A stretch of DNA of 64,000 nt from Candidatus Zixiibacteriota bacterium. GTDB taxonomy: Bacteria > Zixibacteria > MSB-5A5 > WJJR01 > JAJRUJ01. The DNA is taken from assembly GCA_020051695.1 (NCBI GenBank), contig JAGVQM010000024.1, positions 24,404-88,403 of the forward strand. The letters are read 5' to 3'. The notes beneath the pieces were generated by a model. That model saw only the letters and a list, made by a program, of their open reading frames with translations. It did no database searches and had not been told where the DNA came from. Shown piece by piece: positions 9,977 through 18,118 of the stretch (positions within the stretch are counted from its first letter, which is position 1; the number at the start of each line of letters is the position of its first letter). The position numbers and the translations under genes are program-made.

Positions 9977-10285
9977 TCAGGTCGTGCCGGTACCCGAGAG
10001 TTTCGCGGCCTTGGTTTCCGATTTTTTATCCGCCGTCTTTTTTGTGTCGATTTGCGGCAGCGGCGCTTCTTTCTCCTTTTTGGCTTCCCGCTGATAGGAG
10101 TCCGACCGATAATCGGTGATATAGAATCCCGACCCCTTAAACAATAACCCTGCCCCGGCGGAGATTAACCGTTCTACTTCGTTTTTGCCGCAGGTGGGAC
10201 ATGTTTTCACCGGGTCTTCCTTGATCGACTGAAACGCTTCGAAACGAAAACCACAGGCGTTGCATCTATATTCGTACGTCGGCAT
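9977..10285 (-). CDS. FmdB family zinc-ribbon protein
   Basis: A 102-residue protein beginning [12 protein letters not shown], the FmdB/regulatory-protein zinc ribbon. Cys8/Cys11 and Cys29/Cys32 form the metal site; the rest is a Lys-rich low-complexity tail. The ATG at 10285 is chosen over an upstream in-frame start because the domain begins exactly there and a GGGGAG site precedes it. The molecular role of this family is poorly known. Its placement between dnaK and dnaJ suggests co-expression with dnaK, and a strong terminator follows. Confidence 0.85.
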   Translation of the reverse strand: MPTYEYRCNACGFRFEAFQSIKEDPVKTCPTCGKNEVERLISAGAGLLFKGSGFYITDYRSDSYQREAKKEKEAPLPQIDTKKTADKKSETKAAKLSGTGTT

Positions 10286-10324
10286 CCGCTTTCTCCCCGG
10301 CCCGGCTGTCCGCATTTTCACGAT

Positions 10325-10335
10325 CCTGCAATATA
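10325..10335 (-). promoter_or_regulatory. TATATTGCAGG promoter-like motif upstream of the FmdB gene
   Basis: Read on the minus strand, TATATTGCAGG lies 40 bases before the FmdB start. The same 11 bases occur at 15866-15876 (plus) and 57195-57185 (minus), each upstream of a gene. TATATT would serve as a -10 box; the -35 here is weak. Confidence 0.35.
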
Positions 10336-10418
10336 CGCCTCCCGGTCCATAATGCGCAGCCGATTTCGCCGGCGTAATGGCAAATTTCCCTGCCGACCGC
10401 AGGTTTTGCCTACCGGCC

Positions 10419-12341
10419 TCAGTCGTTAACCACCTCGTAATCAGCGTCTACCGGGGTCCCCGCGCCCTTGCCGGATGAGCCGTTGCCGCCATTGCCGGAC
10501 GCCGCTCCCGGAGGGGCCTGAGTCCCGGCTCCCTGTTGCTGCCCCGCCTGCTGGTACATCTTTTGTGACGCGGTATGCCAGCTTTGCAGCAGGGCCTCGG
10601 TCGCCGAAGTGATCTCGTCGATGTTGTCGGTTTTCAATGCTTCTTTTGCCCGGCCGACCGCGGCTGCAATCCGGACTTTGTCGTCCCGGTCGAGTTTGCT
10701 GTCGTGTTCCTTGAGGTTCTTCTCGGCTTCAAAAACGACCTGGTCGGCCTTGTTGCGCGCATCCGCCGCTTTTTTGCGCTGCTGGTCCTCGCTTTCATGG
10801 GCCTTGGCGTCGTTGACCATTTTGTCGATTTCCTGTTCGGTCATGCCGCCGGAGGCCTCGATGCGAATTTGCTGCTCGTGGCCGGTGGCTTTGTCTTTTG
10901 CCGAGACATTCAGAATGCCGTTGGCGTCGATATCGAAAGCCACTTCGATTTGCGGTAAACCGCGCGGCGCCGGCGGCAAGCCGTCCAGATGAAACCGGCC
11001 GATCGTCTTGTTGTCGATGGCCATCGGCCGCTCGCCCTGCAACACATGGACCTCGACCGATGTCTGATTGTCCGTGGCGGTTGAGAAAATTTCCGATTTC
11101 TTGGTCGGGATTGTGGTGTTGCGTTCGATCAGGCGGGTCATTACTCCGCCGAGCGTTTCGATACCCAGTGACAGGGGGGTGACGTCCAGCAACAGGACAT
11201 CTTTGATGTCCCCGGCCAGCACACCGCCCTGGATCGCCGCGCCGATCGCTACGACCTCATCAGGGTTGACGCCCTTGTGCGGCTTCTTGCCGAACAACCG
11301 TTCGACAGTCTCCTGCACTTTGGGCATCCGGGTCATGCCGCCGACCAGAATGACCTCGTTGATTTCGCCGGCGGCAAGTTTCGCATCGGCGAGAGCTTTT
11401 TTGCACGGCTCAACCGTGCGCTGCACCAGGTCATCAACCAGCTGCTCGAATTTGGCGCGCGATAAATTCAGATTCAAATGTTTGGGACCCGATTGATCGG
11501 CCGTAACGAACGGCAGGTTAATCTGGGTATCCACGGTGCTCGAAAGCTCGATTTTTGCTTTTTCGGCGGCCTCGCGCAACCGCTGCAGTGCCATCGGGTC
11601 TTTGGCCAGGTCGATGCCATCAGATTTTTTGAACTCGTCAACCATCCAGTCAATAATCCGCTTGTCGAAATCATCACCGCCAAGATGGGTATCGCCGTTG
11701 GTCGAACGGACCTCGAAAACCCCGTCACCCAGCTCCAACACCGAGATGTCGAACGTCCCGCCGCCCAGGTCATACACGGCAATTTTCTGATCGTGTTTCT
11801 TGTCCAGCCCGTAGGCCAGCGCGGCCGCGGTTGGTTCGTTGATGATCCGCAATACTTCCAGTCCGGCAATCCGCCCGGCATCCTTGGTTGCCTGACGTTG
11901 GCTGTCGTTGAAATAGGCGGGTACGGTAATGACGGCCTGCCTCACTTTTGCTCCCAGATAATCCTCGGCGGTTTGTTTCATCTTGGTCAGGATTTGCGCC
12001 GAGATTTCCGGCGGGGGATAGGTTTTGCCGCCCATAACGACCCGCGCATCACCGTTGGGGCCGGCGACGACTTCATAGGGAAAATTGGCCTTTTCCGCCG
12101 TGACTTCGTTGTAACTGCGCCCAATAAGACGCTTCACCGAAAACACCGTATCCCGGGGATTGGTCACGGCCTGGCGCTTGGCAATCTCCCCAACCAGACG
12201 TTCACCGTTTTTATTCTGGGCCACCACCGACGGTGTGGTGCGCCCGCCCTCGGAATTGGGGATGACTACCGGATCGCCGCCTTCAATGACTGCGACACAA
12301 CTGTTGGTGGTCCCTAAATCGATGCCGATTACCTTACTCAT
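10419..12341 (-). CDS. dnaK: Chaperone protein DnaK (Hsp70)
   Basis: The central ATP-driven chaperone, partner of DnaJ and ClpB here. It has the N-terminal signature [14 protein letters not shown], the second signature in [14 protein letters not shown] and the third in [14 protein letters not shown]. The substrate-binding domain follows after residue 390, and a low-complexity Gly/Gln-rich tail ends in DYEVVND. The length of 640 residues is standard. The ATG is preceded by AAAGGAGTG. No grpE or hrcA, and no CIRCE operator, was found nearby, so heat-shock control (if present) is of another type. Confidence 0.97.
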   Translation of the reverse strand: MSKVIGIDLGTTNSCVAVIEGGDPVVIPNSEGGRTTPSVVAQNKNGERLVGEIAKRQAVTNPRDTVFSVKRLIGRSYNEVTAEKANFPYEVVAGPNGDARVVMGGKTYPPPEISAQILTKMKQTAEDYLGAKVRQAVITVPAYFNDSQRQATKDAGRIAGLEVLRIINEPTAAALAYGLDKKHDQKIAVYDLGGGTFDISVLELGDGVFEVRSTNGDTHLGGDDFDKRIIDWMVDEFKKSDGIDLAKDPMALQRLREAAEKAKIELSSTVDTQINLPFVTADQSGPKHLNLNLSRAKFEQLVDDLVQRTVEPCKKALADAKLAAGEINEVILVGGMTRMPKVQETVERLFGKKPHKGVNPDEVVAIGAAIQGGVLAGDIKDVLLLDVTPLSLGIETLGGVMTRLIERNTTIPTKKSEIFSTATDNQTSVEVHVLQGERPMAIDNKTIGRFHLDGLPPAPRGLPQIEVAFDIDANGILNVSAKDKATGHEQQIRIEASGGMTEQEIDKMVNDAKAHESEDQQRKKAADARNKADQVVFEAEKNLKEHDSKLDRDDKVRIAAAVGRAKEALKTDNIDEITSATEALLQSWHTASQKMYQQAGQQQGAGTQAPPGAASGNGGNGSSGKGAGTPVDADYEVVND

Positions 12342-12496
12342 ATCTGCACACTCCTTTTTTTACTATTTTGGTCCGGCTTGCTCCATGATTCGTTCATACT
12401 GATTCAAATTATTCAGAAAATCCCGATGCGGCTTTGCCGCTGGTCAGTATCGTGTGTCAATTCGATCATTTGTTGCGCGTATCCCGCAACAATCCG

Positions 12497-12523
12497 CCCC
12501 TCCGGCCGTGCGGGCCGGAGGGG
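12497..12523 (-). terminator. Strong hairpin downstream of hsp20, possible terminator
   Basis: A perfect 11-bp GC-rich stem CCCCTCCGGCC/GGCCGGAGGGG with a 5-base loop lies 30 bases after the hsp20 stop on the minus strand. The following T-tract is poor, so termination is likely but not certain. Confidence 0.55.
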
Positions 12524-12552
12524 CCGTATTGTCCGTGCTTGCCAACCACCGT

Positions 12553-12999
12553 TTAGTTCACGTTGATCGCGATTTCCTTTGGTTTGGCTTCCTCGACCTT
12601 GGGCAGCGAGATCTCCAAAACGCCGTTAACATAGTTGGCTTTGATCTTGCCGGAGTTGACCATCGAGGGCAGCGAGAACGAGCGGTAGAACGAACCGCAG
12701 GTGCGCTCCACCCGGTAATAGTTGGTCTTCTCTTCTTTGGTCTCAGATTTACGTTCACCCTTGAGCGTCAGGACGTTTTCGTGGACGATGACCTTGACGT
12801 CTTCTCTGGTCATCCCCGGGACATCGGCCTTGATCGTGATTTCATTCTCGGTTTCCGTAATGTCCACCGCCGGCATCCAATCACACTGTGTGGCTCGGTT
12901 GTCGTAGTCGCGATCCCCGAAGAAGCCGTCAAACACGCGGTTCATCGACCGCTGCAACCGAAACAGGTCGGTATTCGGATTGAATTTTACGAGTGTCAT
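12553..12999 (-). CDS. Small heat shock protein Hsp20/alpha-crystallin family
   Basis: An ATP-independent holdase of 148 residues. The alpha-crystallin domain covers about 40-138, with the conserved PGMTREDVKV and NVLTLKGER strands and the GVLEISLPK motif (G-x-L) at the end. A short C-terminal I-x-V tail (INVN) follows. The GGAGG site before ATG is clear. It is the first gene of the minus-strand chaperone block and keeps unfolding proteins available for DnaK/ClpB. A second, diverged hsp20 lies next to lon at 23.9 kb. Confidence 0.95.
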   Translation of the reverse strand: MTLVKFNPNTDLFRLQRSMNRVFDGFFGDRDYDNRATQCDWMPAVDITETENEITIKADVPGMTREDVKVIVHENVLTLKGERKSETKEEKTNYYRVERTCGSFYRSFSLPSMVNSGKIKANYVNGVLEISLPKVEEAKPKEIAINVN

Positions 13000-13688
13000 G
13001 GCTTTTCCTCCTGCTTTGTTTTTTTCCTATTTTCGTTTTTCTCTTTTTCCTCATTCATTGTACCGAATTATAAAGCATGATCCGTGCCAAAAGAACGTAA
13101 AGCATTAATAATAAACACGTTATGTTCTTCACGGGGAATGCCTGTAAACCGAAATGAGAAAAACGGCAGAATTTACTGTCAATAAGGCATATATTGTGGC
13201 AGCGAATGTGCCTGAACGGCAGGTGCTGTCAGCAGATTCGTAAAATATAATCAGTCATGGACTTTGGTTCGGAGGAAATCTGCCGGAGAAGTCGAACCGC
13301 AAAGCTAGTCGGTTTCGGGTTTGGCTGTTGGTGATTCCTTGCGACTCATGTGGATGAGTGCTGCCGCAAGGGGATAGCCACGATCACCTTCGCGTAATGT
13401 ATTGAAAGATATTATCTTACTATATATTTCACATCTGGGAATTAAGTGTTCTGGGCATCCTGTGCGTTGAATTGAAACGCCCATTGCATCTTTTCAAGTC
13501 TTGGCCGGTAGAGACCGGAGTAAATTAGCCGACATTCCAAGTAGAGAATAAAAATCATCCAATGGATGAGAACCTAAGGGAAATAGCCAAGTTCATGGGA
13601 AATATGTCATCGGTAAAAGCCGCAGTATGTCAGGAATAGGTTGTTGAGCAGTGCGCAAATGGAATACAAAACGAGGAAAGGAGAGTCA
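13000..13688. other. Long intergenic region upstream of hsp20 and the cheW relic
   Basis: About 690 bases without a convincing gene. It holds the hsp20 promoter region on the left and a hairpin-rich stretch at 13260-13388 listed separately. Near 13562-13639 a short open frame (MDENLREIAKF start) ends at TAG and has no ribosome binding site; I do not call it a gene. The ribosome binding site of the cheW relic is at the right end. Confidence 0.6.
13260..13388 (+). other. Candidate structured RNA element
   Basis: Nested pairing is visible. GGTGAT (13330-13335) pairs with ATCACC (13383-13388), CCTTGCG (13337-13343) with CGCAAGG (13365-13371), and ACTCAT (13344-13349) with ATGAGT (13354-13359) around a GTGG loop. 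Upstream, GACTT/AAGTC (13260-13264, 13289-13293) and GAACCG/CGGTTTC (13294-13316) can form two more hairpins, the second with GCAAAGCTA in its loop. No known riboswitch class could be matched. The strand is assumed from the downstream cheW relic. Confidence 0.35.
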
Positions 13689-14202
13689 ATGCATCGTCCA
13701 GCTACTGATACGCCGTCGGTGGTGCTCGCCACGTGTCGAGTTTGCCGAGGGAAGGCGCAAAAGCGGCCGGTCGAGGGGGAAGGTATCTGACGTTTTTCCC
13801 GGCCGGCGAAGAATCGGGCCGGGAAATCCTGAATGTGCAGGAAATTACCGGGATGATGTGTATCACCCCGGTCCCGCGGGCTCCTGAATACATCCGGGTA
13901 TCATCAACCTGCGGGGCAAAGTAATCCCTGTTTGAGTTGCGCACCAAGTTCGAGATGGAGACGGTGGATTACGCAGATGAAACCTGTAGTATCGTCGTGC
14001 AGACACATGGGTTGCAGATGGGTGACATCGTCGACTAGGTATCCGAAGTCCTGGATATCGCGGTTAATGAGATTGAAGACGCGCCGGTGTTTTCGGATGA
14101 GATGCGGACCGATTATCTTCTCGGGATTGGTAAAGCCGGAGACCGCGTCGATTGCTCCTTGATTCTGACGCAATTCTCAGCGCCCGGGTGGGTGCTCCGT
14201 AA
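13689..14202 (+). pseudogene. cheW: Decayed cheW (chemotaxis coupling protein)
   Basis: Translated piecewise, this stretch reproduces CheW almost end to end: YLTFFPAGEE, then ILNVQEITGMMCITPVP, then INLRGKVIPV, then ELRTKFEMETVDYADET, then the VSEVLDI and LLGIGKAGDRVD blocks. At least three lesions break it. The N-terminal frame of the ATG (13689) differs from that of the conserved core. A one-base loss near 13897 and a two-base loss near 13933 put GIINLRGKVIPV in another frame. An in-frame TAG at about 14037 falls just before VSEVLDI. The AGGAAAGGAG site and a downstream terminator are intact. CheW links receptors to the CheA kinase; this copy cannot encode it. Clustered sequencing errors are an alternative explanation, but an unlikely one. 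Confidence 0.8.
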
Positions 14203-14227
14203 TGACAGGTGTGATCGGTTGACGTTA

Positions 14228-14260
14228 GCGCCCGCAACGAAGCGTTGCGGGCGCCTTTTT
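14228..14260 (+). terminator. Rho-independent terminator after the cheW relic
   Basis: A perfect 11-bp stem GCGCCCGCAAC/GTTGCGGGCGC (14228-14238, 14244-14254) with loop GAAGC is followed by CTTTTT. It is oriented for the plus-strand cheW relic and may also help stop the converging peptidase transcript. Confidence 0.85.
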
Positions 14261-14316
14261 ATCAGTGGACCCCGATTTTATGTGCTTCCGGATGTGATCA
14301 CACAAGCTGCCCACGC

Positions 14317-15612
14317 CTAGTTGGCTGCCGTCGTGCATTGATCGAGAATCGGGCCGAGGGCGTCTTTATGGGCCGTGTAGGTCAGTATTTTCAATCTGAT
14401 GAAATCGTCCCGGATGAACATATACCCCTCAAACTTGCCGAACCGGGCCCGGCTGGAAGAATCTTTGGTCAGATACCAGTCGCGGCCGCCGACTCTTTGG
14501 AACCCGACCACGTGGACGCCATGGTCATCGGTGGTTGTCTTATTATAAATGCGGAATTCCCGGGAATCCTGATTGATGAATCTCTGCGGGATATCGTAAT
14601 CAGCGACGACCGCCGCATCGACAAAGCCGTTCACGCCCGGTTCGCTGACATCGCCGCCGATAGTCAGCGAATATCCGTCCCGGACGGCGTTTTTCAATGT
14701 GGCATACCAGACATCCAGCGGGAGATTGACATAGCTGCTGTCGTGCCACCAGTTGTCCCAGGCCTTGAATTCCGTCCGGGTATAAAGCGGCGCGGACAAG
14801 GTGGACATGACCGAGACATAATCGTCGGGGACCAGCCCCAGGTATTCAGCGGCGAATTGTTTCGGGGTATAGGTTTTTCCCTCCCAGTCGAACGTCTCCG
14901 GCGGGGCGCCCAGGTGCTTATCGAGGATGGTTTTTACCATGGCGATGACGTGACCGTCATCCCAGATATCCTGTTTTTCGACCAGCTTGAGGTAATCATG
15001 TAATTCCTTGGTCAGCGGTCCGTGATCGTGCCGCATGTAACTGGGGTCAGGCAGTCCCGCATAGGCCGCAAGGGGCACCGCACCGTATTTTTTGAGTACA
15101 CGGAATACGGCATTGGTTTCGGAACCCTCGCCGATCCGGGAATCGCCGCGTTCGGCGACAAAACGCTCCACGCGTTCGATCCACTCCCAATATACCGTAA
15201 ACATCTCGGCCAGTTTCACCCGCTTGCCGCCAAGCCGCGCGGCCTCGGTTTCCAGCAAAGACGTCCCGGCGTAAGCCCAGCAGGTGCCGGTCAAATGCTG
15301 GGCCACCGGCGGGAAATGGAAGACAGTATCAAAAACCCCCGGCGAGGCCGGGATTTCGATCCCGTTGAAATCCAGCAGGAGTTTCTTTTCCTGTGCCTCC
15401 GCCTCCTTTTTGGCCTTTTCCTGGCGGTCACGGATTTCGTCCGTCACCGAATCGCGCGCGGCCTGCACGCTGTCGGCATAGGCCTCCATTTCCTTGAACA
15501 CCGGGTACTCGTATTTGTCCCTATAATTGATTTTATCGTTTTGCGCAGAAACCGTAGGGCCGAAGCCCGCGCACAACAGCAGTGCAGCTAACACGATACA
15601 GACGCGTTGCAT
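14317..15612 (-). CDS. Secreted C1B-type cysteine peptidase (bleomycin hydrolase/aminopeptidase C-like)
   Basis: A 431-residue papain-fold protein with a signal peptide (MQRVCIVLAALLLCAGFGPTVSAQ) and a charged coiled segment at about 40-80. The nucleophile motif is LTGTCWAY (Cys111), with Gln105 in AQHL as oxyanion candidate. The histidine is in TTDDHGVHVVG (His364). Where the family usually has Asn in an NSW motif, this protein reads TKDSSS (Asp384), so the catalytic Asn appears to be replaced. The start at 15612 is chosen because GGGAGG lies six bases upstream; the next upstream ATG would overlap that site. Unlike cytoplasmic bleomycin hydrolases it is exported. It is divergent from the M6 peptidase. 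Confidence 0.82.
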   Translation of the reverse strand: MQRVCIVLAALLLCAGFGPTVSAQNDKINYRDKYEYPVFKEMEAYADSVQAARDSVTDEIRDRQEKAKKEAEAQEKKLLLDFNGIEIPASPGVFDTVFHFPPVAQHLTGTCWAYAGTSLLETEAARLGGKRVKLAEMFTVYWEWIERVERFVAERGDSRIGEGSETNAVFRVLKKYGAVPLAAYAGLPDPSYMRHDHGPLTKELHDYLKLVEKQDIWDDGHVIAMVKTILDKHLGAPPETFDWEGKTYTPKQFAAEYLGLVPDDYVSVMSTLSAPLYTRTEFKAWDNWWHDSSYVNLPLDVWYATLKNAVRDGYSLTIGGDVSEPGVNGFVDAAVVADYDIPQRFINQDSREFRIYNKTTTDDHGVHVVGFQRVGGRDWYLTKDSSSRARFGKFEGYMFIRDDFIRLKILTYTAHKDALGPILDQCTTAAN

Positions 15613-16050
15613 GACCATCCTCCCGACTTCGAGCGCGGGGCCGGTATTGTTTCCGACGCCGATGCCCGACGAAAGCAGTTTCACCAACCACTTAACTCAA
15701 ATTCTCCGGCGGCAATTAGAGATCGCAGGGGCGAACGGTCAACGTAAAAAAGGGAGCGAAGTTGCAAGTGGCCGCCACACACGATGCGCCTCATTATAAT
15801 GTCATCCGCCGGCTGTGGACGCGTGGAAAACCGGGGAAAACTCTCGGAAATTCGAGGATTTTGTGTATATTGCAGGCAGCGATGGTGTTACAAGTACCCG
15901 CGGTGCGGTCTCCGGGGAGGCGGCAATAAGGATGACCGTGGTTGAGTCACTTGTTGAAAGTTAAACAGCGCCGGCCATAATACCCGGTCGGAAACCGTCC
16001 GGTTATGATAAACCGCAATAACATGTAGATATGGTGCGAGGGAGACCGTG
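15613..16050. other. Divergent promoter region between two secreted peptidase genes
   Basis: About 440 bases without a gene. It must carry promoters for the minus-strand C1B-like peptidase and the plus-strand M6 peptidase. TATATTGCAGG at 15866-15876 on the plus strand repeats a motif found at two other promoters. GAGGGAG at 16038-16044 is the M6 ribosome binding site. Confidence 0.6.
15866..15876 (+). promoter_or_regulatory. TATATTGCAGG promoter-like motif upstream of the M6 peptidase
   Basis: TATATT as -10 with GCAGG following, about 175 bases before the M6 start. It is identical over 11 bases to the motifs at 10325 and 57185. The -35 region is not close to consensus here. Confidence 0.35.
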
Positions 16051-17907
16051 ATGAACATCCGCCGAAGCGCAACACTTTGTTCCGTAATCGCTATCTTTTG
16101 GAGTGTCCAATTGTGTTTTGCCGACAACGGTTCCGGGCCGCTGCCCCTGCCGGGAGCGAATTTCAAGCAGATTACCGGCACGCATGGCCATACGCTCACC
16201 GTTGATCCCGAACGCTTTCGCATCTTTGATGTCCCGGAGAACAAATTCGAACTGATTACCGGGTTCCCGAGCGTCGTGCAGACGCCAGAGCCGCCCCTGG
16301 GTCGGATTCCCGCCGCGCCATTGGCCGAAGTTGGCCGGGTCCTGACTGTGCTCGTTGAATGGGAAGACCATCCGTCGTTGTTTTATTTACACACCAACCC
16401 CATGTATACGGAGTTGTTTTATTCGGCCGGTACCCACCCCACGGGGAGCGTCAATGACTACTATCAGGAAGTTTCCTATGGGGAGTTTTCCATCACCGGC
16501 CAGGTCATCGGCTGGCGGGTGATGAACTCGATGTATGACGGCTGGTACGATATTGAGGAAATTGTTGACGATATCGATCCGCTGGTGAATTTCGCCGACT
16601 ATGACGGCGACGGCGACGGATATGTCGATGCGTTGTGGATTATCCATGCCGGGCCGGGGCAGGAGGAAACGCACAATCCCATCGATATCTGGTCGCATGC
16701 CGTTCGCGGGGCTTATGTGCCGACCGATGACGGTGTCGCTGTCGAGCGCTGGTCGGTCCAGCCGGAGGAGATGGCCAACCACGATATCGTTACCATCCGG
16801 GTGTTTTGCCATGAATACGGCCATATCCTGGGTCTGCCCGATCTGTATGACTACGATGATAAACTCTATGTTCCCAGCTATTACACGCCGGACGATTATA
16901 ATGATCACCCGTTGGTCGACTGGTGTGTGATGGGATACGCGGGATATGCAATTATGTCCTACGGCACGGCGGCGTGCCCGTCGCATTTTTGCGCCTGGTC
17001 CCGGCGATTTTTGGGCTGGACCGCCCCGGAGGCGCTGGTCAGTCCCGACACTACGGTCGAGCTGTATAACGTGGAATTGCACAATGCCGATAATCTGTTC
17101 CAGGTCCCACTGAATGTTGAGGGTACGGAGTATTTTCTGTTGGAATACCGCAATCCACACACCACGGCGAAATTCGATCATCTGGATTCTGATTTTTCGG
17201 CTTACTTCAATTGGTTTACACCAGGCCAGGATACCCTGGATTCCGGCCTATTGATATTGCAGGTCGACGAAGACGTCGCCCCCAACGACGGCACGCCGGG
17301 CGAACTGCATTACGCCGTCCGGGTCGCTGACGCCGGTTATAATCCCGGCAATCCGTGGGACGGTGTTTCCGAATATTTCGACTGGTGGTACCCCTATGAA
17401 TTCCGGATCAGCGCCCTGTTTTCGCCGGAAGACCCCGGCCAGACAGTGTTGAGTCCGACGACCACGCCTTCAAGCGACGGCTATGCCGGCCCCTCCGGGA
17501 TCACGATTACCGTGCTGGCGCAAAACCCGGACTACCTGACGGTGAGACTGCAAATGCCCGATACCGACGCCGACGGGGTCGTGAATCTGTACGACAACTG
17601 TGTTGACACCCCCAATCCCGGGCAGGAAGACAGTGATCTGGACGGGACCGGCGATGCCTGTGAGTGTGATTGCGGCGCCCTCTGGGGCGACTTGGACGAT
17701 AATGCGCATCTCGACCCGGTCGACGTCGCATACATTGTCAAGTATGTGTACAAAAGCCAGGACGCCCGGGTTCAACCGCCCAACTGCCCCCATGAGGTGG
17801 GAGATGTCAACTGCGACAACTCGGTGACCCCGCTGGACGTCTCATTTTATGTTAACTATGTCTACAAAAGTATGCAGCCGTTTCCCTGTTCCGGCGGCTG
17901 CCAATAG
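16051..17907 (+). CDS. Secreted M6 (immune inhibitor A-like) metallopeptidase with C-terminal dockerin pair
   Basis: An exported zinc endopeptidase of 618 residues. The signal peptide covers about residues 1-24. The catalytic motif is FCHEYGHILGLPDLYD (His254, Glu255, His258), typical of the M6 family. A calcium-type DYDGDGDGYVD loop precedes it at about 183-193. Near 505-530 there is a thrombospondin type-3-like Asp-rich segment (DTDADGVVNLYDNC). The last 75 residues carry two dockerin-like repeats with PVDVAYIVKYVYKSQDA and PLDVSFYVNYVYKS, then a Cys-containing tail. ATG at 16051 is preferred over GTG three bases before it because GAGGGAG is spaced six bases upstream. It probably digests extracellular protein. 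Confidence 0.93.
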   Translation: MNIRRSATLCSVIAIFWSVQLCFADNGSGPLPLPGANFKQITGTHGHTLTVDPERFRIFDVPENKFELITGFPSVVQTPEPPLGRIPAAPLAEVGRVLTVLVEWEDHPSLFYLHTNPMYTELFYSAGTHPTGSVNDYYQEVSYGEFSITGQVIGWRVMNSMYDGWYDIEEIVDDIDPLVNFADYDGDGDGYVDALWIIHAGPGQEETHNPIDIWSHAVRGAYVPTDDGVAVERWSVQPEEMANHDIVTIRVFCHEYGHILGLPDLYDYDDKLYVPSYYTPDDYNDHPLVDWCVMGYAGYAIMSYGTAACPSHFCAWSRRFLGWTAPEALVSPDTTVELYNVELHNADNLFQVPLNVEGTEYFLLEYRNPHTTAKFDHLDSDFSAYFNWFTPGQDTLDSGLLILQVDEDVAPNDGTPGELHYAVRVADAGYNPGNPWDGVSEYFDWWYPYEFRISALFSPEDPGQTVLSPTTTPSSDGYAGPSGITITVLAQNPDYLTVRLQMPDTDADGVVNLYDNCVDTPNPGQEDSDLDGTGDACECDCGALWGDLDDNAHLDPVDVAYIVKYVYKSQDARVQPPNCPHEVGDVNCDNSVTPLDVSFYVNYVYKSMQPFPCSGGCQ

Positions 17908-17978
17908 AATCAGGTAACGGCCCGAAACCGTTGCGGCCGGCACGGGGTCGGTTAACCCAGTTGCCGGCACCCGGCCCC

Positions 17979-18009
17979 TTGACTTTTACACCAAATTTGT
18001 GCGTTAATA
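17979..18009 (+). promoter_or_regulatory. Probable promoter of the prolyl oligopeptidase gene
   Basis: TTGACT at 17979-17984 and TTAATA at 18004-18009, 19 bases apart, about 110 bases before the start codon. The spacing is slightly long, so confidence is modest. Confidence 0.4.
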
Positions 18010-18118
18010 ATCTATGGTTGTCGCAGGACTCATGACTCCATTACCTCGGCAACGGCCGCGGTGGTCTTGCGGACGATTTAGCCACGCATTCACTCAATGT
18101 CCGACAGGAGGATGACCC

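Noticed and set aside
11478..12317. 279-codon plus-strand frame across dnaK
   Set aside because: Shadow of dnaK.
12342..13100. CIRCE operator for hsp20 or dnaK
   Set aside because: No TTAGCACTC-N9-GAGTGCTAA or close variant was found in either leader.
13258..13320. c-di-GMP-I (GEMM) riboswitch
   Set aside because: GCAAAGCTA is present, but the upstream CAGGGCAAAC block and the correct P2/P3 stems are missing. Kept only as an unassigned structured element.
13480..13560. CRISPR-like GAATTGAAACGC string
   Set aside because: Only one copy; no regular repeats or spacers.
13562..13639. Short ORF MDENLREIAKF upstream of the cheW relic
   Set aside because: 26 codons, no ribosome binding site, ends at TAG, no family recognised.
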